Both the position numbers and the translations under genes were made by a program. Below are positions 10,971 to 21,804 of a stretch of 64,000 bases of DNA, in pieces; position 1 is the first letter of the stretch, and every line of letters begins with the position of its first letter. The stretch comes from Antedon bifida (lineage: Eukaryota > Echinodermata > Crinoidea > Comatulida > Antedonidae): contig OY727095.1 in NCBI GenBank assembly GCA_963402885.1, positions 24,557,001-24,621,000 on the forward strand, in the 5' to 3' direction. The notes under the pieces are model-generated. The model did not search any database and was not told where the DNA came from. It saw nothing but the letters and a program-made list of their open reading frames with translations.

Positions 10971-11328
10971 TGTGGAGCCGTGAAATGTGCAAAAAGTCAC
11001 ATTTGTGCAAACAACCACATTTGTGCAAACATTTTACCTTCAAATGTGCAAACAACCACATTTGTGCAAACATTTTACCTTCAAATGTGCAAATCTGTAA
11101 AAATTCATTACCCGCAAATGTGCAAACATCACGCCGTTAAATGTAAAAACGATCAGTTTTGACGTTAAATGTGCAAAAGGTATTCTACAAATGTGTAAAT
11201 CATTTCTTCAGTCAAATTCCTCTTACATTTTATATTTTAGGTCTTTCAGAGTAGAAATAACAATAGGAAAAAGAGTCTAATAAATCTAAAATGTTCAATA
11301 TCATAATAACTAATTATAGTGTTGTATA
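10971..11328 (+). repeat. Left terminal inverted repeat
   Basis: The outer ~210 bp are near-identical to the right arm: the same 60-codon chance frame is preserved exactly in both. Similarity falls inward and fades around CTAATTATAGTGTTGTAT. The arm holds many copies of CAAATGTGCAAA or its complement TTTGCACATTTG, including two ~40-bp direct repeats, which look like iterated protein-binding sites. Confidence 0.85.
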
Positions 11329-12419
11329 TTCTTCTACTATGTCAATGATTAGTAATATTAGTTTAACAGAATTGTTTAAGACATCAGTGACAGTCATACT
11401 ATCTTCTGAAAATTAATATTTTCTTGGAATAGTAAATGGTTTTGAATGTATAGCATCATACTAATAAATGTTAAAACAATCATTTTTTGATTAATCGAGA
11501 AAAAAATACTGTAAAAAATTAATAATGGAAATAATTTTATAATTCCTAACCCGTTATTTTTTGTATACTCATCTGAACTCTCCATCGAAATGTAAATGTG
11601 CATCAAATATTCCCATTCCAGATTTTTTGGAAAGTGTGTGGAGAATTTATACAAGGACGAAATTACAAAGGAGCAGAAGAGTGGTAGGTCGGTACAAACA
11701 ATTAAGAGCCATTGTCTGTAAGAATCAAAGAAATATCAAAAATAGTGGCAGACTCAAAAAAATGGATTTCTTTCAAATTTTGCACATGGCTATATATGTG
11801 TTGAGAGAAATCAAATATGAAGTATTTTTTATTTCACACATTTATTTCCATGGTAACGGCCAAATTTGTGTTTTTGACAAATTTTGTCCATTTTTAAGGT
11901 TTTTTAAAATAGATATTGGTACTACTTTGATGAACGATATTTTTGTTTTGTTCATTTAATTATAAAAAATAATTAGTGTATGCATAATAACAATGCATCG
12001 TGTACCTGTTTCATATTTTTTTAAAATTTTTGATTTCATACTTTGGGAGATACCATTTATTTAAAAAGGGGTGTTTTTCACTTTTTTTAAATTGTTAAAT
12101 GCAACTAAACTTTACTTCACCATAACGCCCAAAGTGGTGTATTTTTTTAGCTGATTTATTACAAATAGGTAGTTCTAATGTTTAATAATTGATTTCTAAA
12201 ATAAAATACTGGGGTAATTTAAAAATCTACAAGCAATGTTGCGAGAAACATAGGCATTTTTATAAAAAAAAAACATGGTATATTAGTAAAAACATTTTAT
12301 TTTCTTTGATTATCTGATTTGAAACTCATTGGTCAGAAAAATTCTTAATGTTTTATATAGTTCTAATTGTGTTGTGAGAAAAAAAACCAATATTTTTAAT
12401 TATAGATTCAGTAATTCCC
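11329..12419. other. Interior of the 10.8-kb element, no recognised gene
   Basis: Very A+T-rich. The longest plus frame (11561-11959) has no family I recognise and unusual codon content; I do not call it a gene. It could hold remnants of an additional transposon gene. Confidence 0.3.
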
Positions 12420-13400
12420 AATTTTAATGTAACTAACTGTATTTAAAAAAACAATTATCCTTAGTTACGCATAGACACAGGTTCTAAGATAACATAAATA
12501 ATACATTTTGACATAATTTGACCCAACAAATGACCCTTTCACAAGGTCAGACATTTTCTGGGATTCAGTAGATAAGTAAATTTGGGAAAAAGTAGTAAAG
12601 CTATGTAATCAATTGTTTATAGTCATGAAACCCCATATTAAAAATATTGTACTAAGTTACGTAGAGAAACAGTTGCTACAATACACTATAGGTAAAATGC
12701 TGATGTCATTTGACCTCAATATGTAAAATATAATTTTTTTTCCCATGAAAACTCCATATTTTATTAAAAAAAAATTATCCTTAGTTACATAAACAGGTTT
12801 AAGATAACACTAAAGGTCAATTTTTTACCTTTATTCAGATTTGTCAAGACTTTCTTTCTGAGATTATTAGGATTCAGTATTTAAAGTAAATTTGGCAAAA
12901 AGTAGAAATGTAAAACTATGTAGAAAAAATGTTTTGTATTTATGAAAAACCCCTTATTTTAAAAATATTTTCGCATAGAACCAGTTACTATGGTAATATT
13001 TTGACCTCATTTGACCTCAAAATGAATTAATTTACAAGGTCAAGTTTGTCATCACTTTAAGATTATTAGAATGCAGTAGAAGTAAAATTGAGAAAAATTA
13101 CAAATGCAATCAATTCTTTGTATTCATAAAAACGCAATTTTTTACGTTTTTTTAAAAAATTACTTTCCTTAATAGTTACACATAGAAATGGTTGCTAAGG
13201 TAACACTATAGGTAAAAAATGAAAATTGTTGAGAATTTTTATGAACTATCTTGTAAATTTTGATCAAACATTAATAGTTGTAGTAAAGTGGGGACCTGTC
13301 CTGTTTTGCATTCTGACCCCTTTTGACCTCAAATGACCTATTTACAAGGTCAGACTTTTTGGGAGGTCTTTCTGTATCTCTTTACACAAAATAGATGTAA
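12420..13400. repeat. Diverged ~250-bp tandem repeat
   Basis: About four degenerate copies share an ordered set of phrases: CCTTAGTTAC.CATA.A.A.GGTT, TAAGATAACA, TTTGACC..A.ATGACC, ACAAGGTCA, AGATTATTAG.AT.CAGTA, GTAAATTTGG.AAAAAGTA, TGTATT.ATGAAAA.CCC. They occur around 12455-12660, 12660-12780, 12780-12960 and 12970-13230, with a partial copy to about 13400. Non-coding. Confidence 0.6.
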
Positions 13401-15920
13401 AAATTTATAAAAACCATTGACGCAATTATTTCAAAGTTTAACATTATTTTCCATCAACTAAATATTTCAATGCAAAATACTGTTTTTCTGGCAATTAATT
13501 GAAATAAACCTGGCAACACATTCTCTTATTTTATCTAAACTATTCGTATGACTCTAGTAGCATTATGACAAGCCACATATACATTTTATTATTGGATTAG
13601 CCATATTTAAATTGTGTTTCATGTGTTTTGTTTGTTGATATTTTGTTTGTATTTTTTTGTATTTTTCGTATTTTCCTGGCAACACAAAACCTATGTACGA
13701 AATTTACCCCAGTGTTTTTTTTCGTGATTATTGTTGACAAACCTATTGACTATCAAATTACAAAACGTCATCGATATAAAAACACCACTTTGGAAGTTAT
13801 AGGTACGTTTATGAGGTATACTTTTATAAAAAAAATATTTTTTAAAAACACCGCTTTTTAAAATAATGGTATCAACCAAACTCCATTTTGTAAATTTTTT
13901 TTTTCTACATTAAATGGAACTCAATACATGTTGTTTACACTGCTATAAACAAAAACTGTATACTGTAAGTATTTTTGGTTAAAATAAGTATACAAGTTTG
14001 TACTTTTTCACTATAGAAAATCTGTGAAAAATGGCAAAAACATCAAAATTTGGATAATTGACCGTTGTCATGGCAACGGAGGCTAAAAATTAAAATGAAT
14101 GTTGTAGATATGCTTTTTATTGAAATGTCTATTCATGGTAAAAATTTGAGAGAAATCCATTTGTTTACATCTGCCACCAAATCTTTGATTTTTACAGACA
14201 ATGGCTCTTAAACGTCCCCAAACTTGGCAGTTATTACAAATAAAGATTCCTCTATATTAATCTGTAATCAAGTTAGGAATAAATTAGGTATTCTATATTT
14301 AAAGTTTGTCGGAAAAAAAAAATTTGTCGGAAAAAAAATCATTTAACTGAAATACAGACGTTTTTTTGTTAAAAAAATAACTTTGACTTCCAGTCAAAGT
14401 TTTCGATCAAAACATATCCCATAATGAAACGCGCTTGTTTGGCTACTCTGTATGCATAATCATAAAACTTCCTCGCGATCTGTATGAAAACACCTTCTCA
14501 ATCGTGACGAGTTGTAAACAATCCTAATTAGCATCATGCATAATGCGTACTCGTGGTTCGAAATGTTTGTTTACTTTCGCTCGCGACGATTTTCCAGACA
14601 AATGTAATCAAACTAATTTACCTGTTAATTACGTAAACTTGTTGCTTTTTGGCTTGAATTTTCGACTTAAAGTGAATAACTTTAATATTCCTTTGATATG
14701 GCCAATTTAAATTTAGAATATTTTGACCTTCATTTTTTTGTGTTTCAAGGGACAATACATCTTTAAGAATTTTTATAAAACACTACGTTTGAATCTTCAA
14801 CACGCTGTGTGTCTAAGTGCGTTTAAAGCTGATTACAGGCTCTGCATAAACACCATTCGCGTAACATGTCTCATGTAGATGTTGTGAAAATATTTCGTGC
14901 CTAAGTATTAACGGTCAAAACCTTATGTTTTCGGTTATTTTTAACAAAATGTATGAAAACAGTAAATATAAATATGTATGTTCTGAACATTTTAACACCA
15001 ATATTAAGACTCGGTGATTTGCAGTTACCTAGATATATAAACGTCATTCCATATATGTCAAAGGTCACAAAATGGAATTTCCGGTCATGTTTCAACAAAA
15101 TGTTCAAAAAGTGTAAATATAAACATATATATTTTGAACAATTTGACACCAAATACAGCTGTCTACTACAAGCGGTTGCCGATTTTTAAAAATTGGCGGC
15201 CATCTTTTTTAACGTTAAATTGTGAACATTTGCGGTAGTCCGATTTGAGTAAACTTTTGATATATGTTTTTTGAGACCATATTTTATTGTAATACATCAA
15301 AAAACATTTTCTTGCAATTTTTTTGGGGTTAGGCCCTATATTTTCATATTTTGACCCGACTACTCGACCCACAGAAGTTGGCATCTTCAGCAAGCACCTA
15401 CCACGTGTCAATCTGCATCATCGGACATAATTGTAGTTTTTTTGGTAAAACTGTAGACCTAAACAGATTATTAAAACCTGCATTTATGAAATTAATACGT
15501 AAGTCGCTTTATATTGAATACATAATAGTATGTTAGGAAAACCCGTGGATATTTACAATTAGGTTTTTGTATAGGCCTAATCTAACAAGTTTCATGCAAA
15601 GTTTGTGTTAGGCACGTAGGCGTACATCCAGAATCTCCGCCATGCTTGCCTCAGCTGGCCATCTTCCTTGGAGTGGAGCATGGTCAGTAGGTGGGGCCTG
15701 GGGACTTTAGTATACAGTTGATTGATGTCGCAATTTCAGTTGTCTGTTGTGACTGTATCTTTTAACTTATCATTGAGTCATATTATGACCGGTCAGTTAA
15801 GGCATGTCCGCGGTTCACCGTAATTAAAGATCCAATAGTATAAGTTCGAGGCCGACTCGCTCCTAGTTTTGGTGGTGGAATGAAACAAGTTTTCTCAGAT
15901 AAAAGCTATAAAGCGTAGGT
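13401..15920. other. Interior of the 10.8-kb element, upstream of the integrase
   Basis: No gene recognised. A ~150-bp diverged direct duplication lies at about 14935-15160 (ACAAAATGT.TGAAAA.AGTAAATATAAA..TAT, then TGAAC..TTT.ACACCAA in both). G+C rises around 15600-15860, where a leader or promoter for the integrase transcript is plausible but unproven. Confidence 0.35.
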
Positions 15921-15985
15921 CCAATATACACAGTTTACCTGTGCGAACTTGAAGAAGTCCAGTATACACAGTTTACCTGTGTGCA
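15921..15985 (+). repeat. Short direct repeat ahead of the integrase frame
   Basis: Two copies of TATACACAGTTTACCTGTG about 38 bp apart (near 15926 and 15964), each followed by a C-rich/CTT stretch. It lies in the probable 5' leader of the integrase transcript. Function unknown. Confidence 0.55.
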
Positions 15986-16136
15986 CTTTAAAGAACCAAG
16001 TTTAATAAAAAGTAATAGTAATAATAATATATTATATAGTATTACTAGTAGTAGTAGTAATAACAATTTTAATAATAATATTACTATTACTATTACTAAT
16101 ATTAATATTAATCATTTTCTATTTCTATTTTTTAGG

Positions 16137-17081
16137 ATGAAGATTTTAGGATTTCTATGGCTAATCCTGCTTTTAGTTGGACTGTCCGAATGTGGAAAAA
16201 GAAAGTCATCGGCAATGGATGATGACACTTACAACATCATAGTGAAACTCATCAAAGGCTCATTCCACGTCCCATGCGCAAACAGAACCGTTACAGAAAG
16301 ATCCGCAATAACACGATATAAAGAAAGATTAACTCTACAAGGTGAACCTCCAGAAATATATCTAGATGGGGAAAAGGTAGTGAAGAAATCACAGGTGCAA
16401 GATATTGTTATGGGCGAATATTTCAAAGCGAAGGGATCAGGAGCAAGGCGCATATATCATAGACTTAAGAAAAAGTTTTCCGGTATTTCAGAAGTAGCCG
16501 TTCACAACATATTAACGAAATGCACAATACATCGGCGCATGAATGTAAGATTTACAAACAAAGTAACATATATACCTATTACAGCTAAACACGTAATGGA
16601 AAGAATTCAGATAGATCTTCTAAAAATGAGAACCGCAGCTACGTACAAGAAAAAAGCTTTCAGATACATATTAACTGCAATTGATGTCTTTAGCCGATAT
16701 ACATGGTTACGTCCTATTGAAACGAAATCAAGCCGAAATGTGGCACGCCACTTGTCAGCAATATTTGACGTATTTGGTACTCCAACATATGTACAGCACG
16801 ATCAAGGAACTGAATTTAAAGGAAAAGTAAAAGACATGTTAAATTATAGGAGAATCAAAGATATAATGAGTGCCCCATACCACCCTGAATCCCAGGGAAA
16901 GGTAGAGAGATCTCATCGAATTCTGCAATCAAAGATGTTATTTGACCTTATTTCTAAAAAACACGGTGTAAATTGGGTACGTAAACTTCCCGAATATGCA
17001 AAGATAATAAATGACGAACCTAAAGAAGTTTTGGGTTGGAACACCCTATTTAATGTTTTCTTTTTGTCGATGCTCGGATGA
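16137..17081 (+). CDS. DD35E retroviral-type integrase/transposase (Ginger/KRBA2-like)
   Basis: The frame is open from 15981. I prefer the ATG at 16137 (after TTTTTTTAG, a possible splice acceptor) or 16215, because the upstream part is translated microsatellite. From 16137 a hydrophobic MKILGFLWLILLLVGL precedes the family-typical start MDDDTYN at 16215. An N-terminal helical region that replaces the usual H2C2 zinc finger follows, then the RNase-H-fold core: Asp160 in IQIDLL, Asp222 in QHDQGTEF, and Glu257 in YHPESQGKVERSH. The Asp-Glu spacing is exactly 35. The frame ends at TGA about 70 bp before the expected end of the conserved domain because of a frame slip in a T-rich tract near 17060. 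The product would cut and join element ends. Confidence 0.85.
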   Translation: MKILGFLWLILLLVGLSECGKRKSSAMDDDTYNIIVKLIKGSFHVPCANRTVTERSAITRYKERLTLQGEPPEIYLDGEKVVKKSQVQDIVMGEYFKAKGSGARRIYHRLKKKFSGISEVAVHNILTKCTIHRRMNVRFTNKVTYIPITAKHVMERIQIDLLKMRTAATYKKKAFRYILTAIDVFSRYTWLRPIETKSSRNVARHLSAIFDVFGTPTYVQHDQGTEFKGKVKDMLNYRRIKDIMSAPYHPESQGKVERSHRILQSKMLFDLISKKHGVNWVRKLPEYAKIINDEPKEVLGWNTLFNVFFLSMLG

Positions 17082-17442
17082 GGCATGCAGTAAAATAAAC
17101 AATAGAACAATAAATCTACAGGAATGGCATAGAAAAGTGGCACTCATCAGGAAACAGGCTTCCGCCGCAACGAAACGGGCAGATAAAAGACAAAGAGTAC
17201 GCCAGCAAAGGAGTCTTAAGATACCAAGATATCATGTCGGGGACAAGGTTCTTGTTCGATTAGCAAGTAAGAGATCGAGAGTGACAAACAGAATGACAAT
17301 ATTGCCTGGCAGAATTACCCAAAGAAAATTAAATATACACAAATATAGAGTTGCCTTTAAACATCCCCGCATGAATAAGAAAACGAAACAATGGTTTAAT
17401 GTGGTAAACATAACGGCAGATATCAAATCAAAACAAACGTGA
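17055..17442 (+). pseudogene. Integrase C-terminal part, +1 frame
   Basis: Downstream of TTTTCTTTTTGTCGATG the coding sense moves to another frame: RCSDEACSK, a basic helix (RKQASAATKRADKRQRVRQQ), then YHVGDKVLVRL. The last motif is the SH3-like/GPY-type C-terminal fold typical of Ty3/Gypsy and Ginger integrases, followed by NVVNIT. The shift looks like a one-base indel in the T tract, so this copy is probably inactive unless a frameshift is used. It overlaps the start of the OTU frame by about 30 nt. Confidence 0.7.
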
Positions 17443-18604
17443 ACACCATAACAAATATTATATAATTTTAACGCAAGAAAACAGAATTGAGCAACTACTG
17501 GAAAACTATGGACTTTCCGTACGCCTTAATCCGAAGGGAGAAGGTAATTGTCAATTTAGTGCAGTATCTGATCAATTGATAACAATGGGAATCTATCGAT
17601 CCCATATTACTCTAAGACAGGAAGTTGTTCATTACCTACAAACCAACTCACACTTTACGAACAAGAGGGAATGGTCAGCATTTATTACAGAAATGCCAGA
17701 AAATTATCTTAACCGCATTTCAAGAAATGAAACTTATGGTGACCAAATAACACTACAGGCAATCGCCAATATTTTTAACATTCAGATATTGGTCATAAGT
17801 TCTTTAAATGGAGGAACAACGTTGATTTCACCAAATGATGCCAACATTTTCACGTTCAATTTGCCATATATTTTGCTAGGACATCTACCAGAAGGAAACG
17901 GTGAACACTACATGTCGCTTACAAACAATAATGCGGAAATACTTAGTATCATTCATAACAGTTCCCAGATTGTTTTTGAAGGAGACATGGATCATAGGCC
18001 TATTGTTGTAGATGAGAAATCAGATACAGACGAAGGAATAATCAATGAAGATACAGACGAAGTAAACAATGAAGAAACTGAAATAGCAAACGGTAAAGAT
18101 ACTAATCATCAAGGGAAAAACGGTGAATACGTTGATCGAGAAGTAAACAATGAAAGTACTGGAGAATGTCTAAACGATGTAAATATGCCTACAGACGACG
18201 AAGTAAATGAGGAAGACGTAGGAAGCATATCTGTATTTGACAGACTATCCAACGAAATTCTGACCATGATTCTTACATTTGCAATGAGCAATGATGCTGC
18301 AAGTAGGCAGTTTCTGCCCTGTGCGAACAGAAGGTTCAAAGCTGCAGCAGAAAAAGCCATGCGTTACCTTGGGGAGTTGCTTGTCTATGTCAATCCTGGC
18401 GTAGAACATGAGCTAATGTTACCAACCCAGGGAAGCTGTTGCGGTAGTGTAAACAAACTTATAAAGACCGCCAGAAAACACAGTGGACTTGGCATTAATA
18501 TTCGGTCGATAATTAGTGTCTCAATTTGGTATTTTGCATGGCTGATAATACAAAAAAAAGGAGAAAGTCTACCAGGATGGTATTCTATAGAGCGCGTATT
18601 TTAG
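17414..18604 (+). CDS. OTU cysteine protease with F-box-like tail
   Basis: The frame is open from 17414 with no ATG until 17585, which is already downstream of the catalytic motif. The N-terminus must come from splicing, a frameshift or lost sequence. Conserved OTU features are GEGNCQFSAVSDQL (catalytic Cys codon at 17549), YGDQITLQAIANIF, and GEHYMSL (catalytic His codon at 17906). An acidic, Asp/Glu/Asn-rich linker follows, then FDRLSNEILTMILTFAMS...CANRRF, which resembles an F-box. OTU domains remove ubiquitin; F-boxes recruit SCF ubiquitin ligase. It probably acts with the integrase of the same element. Pairing in one frame is unusual. Confidence 0.75.
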   Translation, partial: RQISNQNKREHHNKYYIILTQENRIEQLLENYGLSVRLNPKGEGNCQFSAVSDQLITMGIYRSHITLRQEVVHYLQTNSHFTNKREWSAFITEMPENYLNRISRNETYGDQITLQAIANIFNIQILVISSLNGGTTLISPNDANIFTFNLPYILLGHLPEGNGEHYMSLTNNNAEILSIIHNSSQIVFEGDMDHRPIVVDEKSDTDEGIINEDTDEVNNEETEIANGKDTNHQGKNGEYVDREVNNESTGECLNDVNMPTDDEVNEEDVGSISVFDRLSNEILTMILTFAMSNDAASRQFLPCANRRFKAAAEKAMRYLGELLVYVNPGVEHELMLPTQGSCCGSVNKLIKTARKHSGLGINIRSIISVSIWYFAWLIIQKKGESLPGWYSIERVF

Positions 18605-19137
18605 AGGAAAGACAGAAAAAATAGTAATAATAAATAGAAGAAAAAAAGAACAAAAAAAAAAGAACAAAAAAAAAAACAAAAACAAAAAAAAACAGACGTT
18701 ATATAGTTGTGGAGTTCAGTGTAACTATCAGAAGTACAAACAATTTTTTTAACCCTAGTTTATTATAACTTACCCATTTGAAGTCAACATTAAAACATTT
18801 TGAAATGTGAGTTATACGGTATAGGCCTACGTGTTTTCGATACTTTTCATTGTATTACTTTTTTACATTACAGTTGCTTTGTATGTTTTTAAAATGTTAG
18901 TTTTTATATAATTCCTTTAGCTGTTTTTAAAATTGTTAATGAGTTTTTAATAAAGAAAATAAAATAACTGATTTAGTATTCTTATTTTCATCATAAGCAG
19001 TAACATAACTATATAGTAATTTGAGTATACGGTACCAACTAAACATATATATACATTTAATTTCGATAATAAAAGAAATAAAGAAGCCTGAAAAGATCCC
19101 AACTAGAAACAGCGCAAACAATGATGGCCAATAATAA
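18605..19137. other. Interior of the 10.8-kb element, A-rich tail region
   Basis: Right after the OTU stop are long A-rich runs (18640-18700), then A+T-rich DNA with AATAAA at 18949. This may be the 3' UTR and polyadenylation signal of the integrase/OTU transcript. Confidence 0.4.
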
Positions 19138-20497
19138 TCTATATATAAATTATGGTTAATTCTGACATAGGCGAGCACAATGCAAAAACTTTGGTACAAA
19201 TCTCCGCCTTGGATACCTACCTTATCTATCTCAGATGTACCGCGAAACGTAGATTTGATAACATTAATGTGCAGTTCGACGCTATTTTTCCATATTTCTA
19301 TCTTAGCAAGATATTATAAAGAGTTTTTTAACAACATTTATGATTTCAACAGTAGATTTTCTACTCAATTTCAATTCTTGGCGGTCAAGTTATTTCCGGG
19401 TTTATGATAAGTTCACCTTGCAGCAACTTGGTTTCAACTATTTTCTCTCTTTTATACACAAGGGAGCAGTTAAAATAATAGATTTGACCCTAAAGGTGAC
19501 TGGAAACAGGCACTTTCCATCAATCAATACAGTGTCCCTTTGGAAGACGGAAGAAAAAAACAGATACTATAGTAGGACTGGAGCTTAAGTTGGCCATTAG
19601 TCATAGCCATTTTAGTTTTTTGTATATTTTAGGAACGGACCGCGCGTGTGAAAGGTACAGTAGTTAAAAAATAAAAATTATACTGCAAATTAATAAAGAT
19701 CAAATTAAATATACGCCATAAAGAATCGGAATATATTGTGGGGAATAGTATTATAAAATTACATAGGGAGATTTGATGATAAGACATTAATCGAGTGAAA
19801 TCCCGATAGCTGAGTTTTATTAAGTAAGCTGGCAGGAATAACTGTAGGCTATCTGTGTCCTGTTTGGACCGAAATGTCTGCCTATGTTGCAAGCCGTAAT
19901 GTCTTCTTTCTTGGGCCGAAATGGCCCACTCTGTCACGGCAGTTAGTTTCAAAAGATGTTTAAATTAAATAATGTATTAATACTTATTAGGATGATATTT
20001 ATTTGAATAAACACCTCTCCAATAAAACATCACTTTGAATAATAATCACCCCCCCCCCCCCCACCCCGCCAACCCAACTATCCACATTTACAATAACACA
20101 ATTATACTATTTGTAGTAGAATTCATCGCACTGTTATCTACAACTTACCAAGCATTTGTTATTCTTTTTTACCACTTTTCATTAGACCACTATTAGATAG
20201 AGGATTTCATTTGATTATAAATGTTACCATATTATTAAAACTAAAAAATTTAACATATATCCCTCGAATAAGCCCCTCCCTCAAGTCAAATGAACTCCGC
20301 ATCCCCACCTCCGCCCTATAAGGGCCCTACCAAATAATAAAGACTATACTTTAAAATGTTATTAATCATCTAAGACACTGTGAAACATTTTCAATAATGG
20401 TAACCGACTGAAAACGTAAAAGAAGAACATTATCATTCCGAGAACCATCGTCTACACTTCCTAGAGGGGGAGCGAGCGAAGCGAGCTCACCCTCTAG
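19138..20497 (+). mobile_element. R-family non-autonomous Helitron, copy 1
   Basis: Begins TCTATATATAAATTATGG after an A (19137) and ends ...CACCCTCTAG before a T (20498): canonical Helitron 5' TC, 3' CTRR and A|T target. The last ~37 bp (20461-20497) form an imperfect palindrome, CTAGAGGGGGAGC...GCTCACCCTCTAG. It has no open reading frame and contains a poly-C run near 20048. It retains the uninterrupted site TTTGAATAAAC (20003-20013) that is split in copy 2. Confidence 0.85.
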
Positions 20498-21062
20498 TAA
20501 TACAAATAATAACAATAATTATTACCTCCCTGTATGTTTGTGTGTGTCTGTCTGTCTGTCTGTCTGTGAACAGCCTGGAGGTCACAGTTTTCATCCAAAT
20601 CTGGCCAAATTTGGCCACAATGATCTTTGCCCCAAAAGCTCAGACAAGTTCGACTTTGAGGGGAAAAGGTCATAGGTCAAGGTCACAACTAACAAAAACC
20701 TATTTTACTGCCTAGAGACCACGGTTTTTATCTGATTCTCACCAAACTTAGCCACAATGATAAATGACTCATCATATAATTGTGGTTAAATTTCGAAGGG
20801 TCAGGGTCAAAGATCAAGGTCCACAAAAAAAAAAAAAATGAAAAAAATAATAATAAAAAAAAAACCTCAGCGGAACCAGCGATCTCAACTGTGAGAGGCT
20901 GGATACATAACTATTGCACCAAACTCTCAACTTTTTAGTGTGCAGTTAGCCTATTTACACTTAGAACTAATAAAAAAATATATATATTTATATATATTTT
21001 CTGGGGATATTTTATGTAGGGGAATTTTACAGTAGGCGGAGGTTTGTACTCTCGGAGTACCC
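20498..21062. repeat. Dispersed repeat with (TCTG)n and AGGTCAAGGTCAC
   Basis: TGTGTGTCTGTCTGTCTGTC microsatellite at 20541-20568, followed by two diverged ~135-bp direct repeats (GAGGTCACAG.TTT.ATC..A..., GCCACAATGAT, GGTCA.GGTCA). This type of element is common in invertebrate genomes. It ends near TACCCTCTAG at 21058. Confidence 0.55.
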
Positions 21063-21190
21063 TCTAGTTATTACTATTATTATTACTATTACTACTATTA
21101 CTATTGCTATTGCTACTATTACTATTGCTATTGCTATTGTTATTATTAAAATTATTATTAATATTATTACTAATATTATTACTATTATTC
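21063..21190. repeat. (ATT/ACT)n microsatellite
   Basis: Interrupted trinucleotide run of TTATTACTATTATTACTATTAC type. The leucine-only frame over it is an artefact. Confidence 0.9.
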
Positions 21191-21329
21191 ATCTCTGTAA
21201 CGTGCGTACTTCGTCTCTATTATTTTCTTCTATTCATTAGACTGATTTTGGTTGAAAAAAATAGTTTGCACATTTGTTTATTATATCAGTCCTATTTATT
21301 TGCACTTTTTGCGTTTCATACTTTAATGT

Positions 21330-21430
21330 GGCCGAGTTGACCGATTAGTTTTTGGCCGAGTTGACTTGTGGCCGAATTGACTTGAGGGCGATTAGACTTG
21401 GGGCCAACTTAAATTTAGCCGAGGCGGTAT
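21330..21430. repeat. GGCCGAGTTGACTTG minisatellite
   Basis: About five irregular copies of GGCCGA(G/A)TTGACTTG(T/A)G at 17-20 bp spacing, just inside the right inverted repeat. Confidence 0.7.
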
Positions 21431-21450
21431 ACAGCCTTTGATTATAATAA

Positions 21451-21799
21451 AATACAACAGTATAATTAGTTTTTATAATATTGAACATTTTAGATTTATT
21501 CTACTCTTTTCCCCATTGTTATTTTTACTCCGAAATATAAAATGGAATAGGAGTTTGGTTGAAGAAATGCTTTGCACATTTGTAGAATACCTTTTGCACA
21601 TTTAACGTCAAAACTGATCGTTTTTACATTTAACGGCGTGATGTTTGCACATTTGCGGGTAATGAATTTTTACAGATTTGCACATTTGAAGGTAAAATGT
21701 TTGCACAAATGTGGTTGTTTGCACATTTGAAGGTAAAATGTTTGCACAAATGTGGTTGTTTGCACAAATGTGACTTTTTGCACATTTCACGGCTCCACA
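21451..21799 (-). repeat. Right terminal inverted repeat
   Basis: Reverse complement of the left arm, from TGTGGAGCCG at 21799 inward, with the same iterated TTTGCACATTTG words. It diverges from the left arm in its inner 100-150 bp. AGGCC follows at 21800. Confidence 0.85.
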
Positions 21800-21804
21800 A
21801 GGCC

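Larger units (their letters stand above)
10971..21799 (+). mobile_element. 10.8-kb TIR transposon encoding integrase and OTU (Ginger-like)
   Basis: The two ends are inverted repeats of about 350 bp starting TGTGGAGCCGTG and ending CACGGCTCCACA. AGGCC lies immediately outside each end (10966-10970 and 21800-21804), giving a 5-bp target duplication with TG..CA termini, as expected of retroviral-type integrases. Inside is a DD35E integrase at 16137-17081, its C-terminal region in another frame, and an OTU/F-box-like frame at 17414-18604. The element later received a Helitron (19138-20497). Ginger DNA transposons combine such integrases with TIRs and sometimes OTU proteases, but typically have 4-bp duplications and are smaller. 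No DNA polymerase or packaging ATPase was seen, which argues against a Polinton. Confidence 0.75.

Noticed and set aside
10980..11162. 60-codon frame identical to one at 21608-21790 on the other strand
   Set aside because: Both lie in the inverted repeats of the 10.8-kb element and are made of the iterated CAAATGTGCAAA word; identity comes from the repeat, not a gene.
17576..18604. Start of the OTU gene at the TTG at 17576
   Set aside because: This would exclude the GEGNCQF catalytic region, which is in frame just upstream, so the true N-terminus must be earlier.
21104..21340. Leucine-rich plus-strand frame
   Set aside because: Translation of the (ATT/ACT)n microsatellite.
10971..21799. Polinton/Maverick identity for the large element
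   Set aside because: It has long TIRs and an integrase, but no DNA polymerase B, packaging ATPase or capsid-like frame was seen, and the duplication reads best as 5 bp with symmetric TGT/ACA ends.
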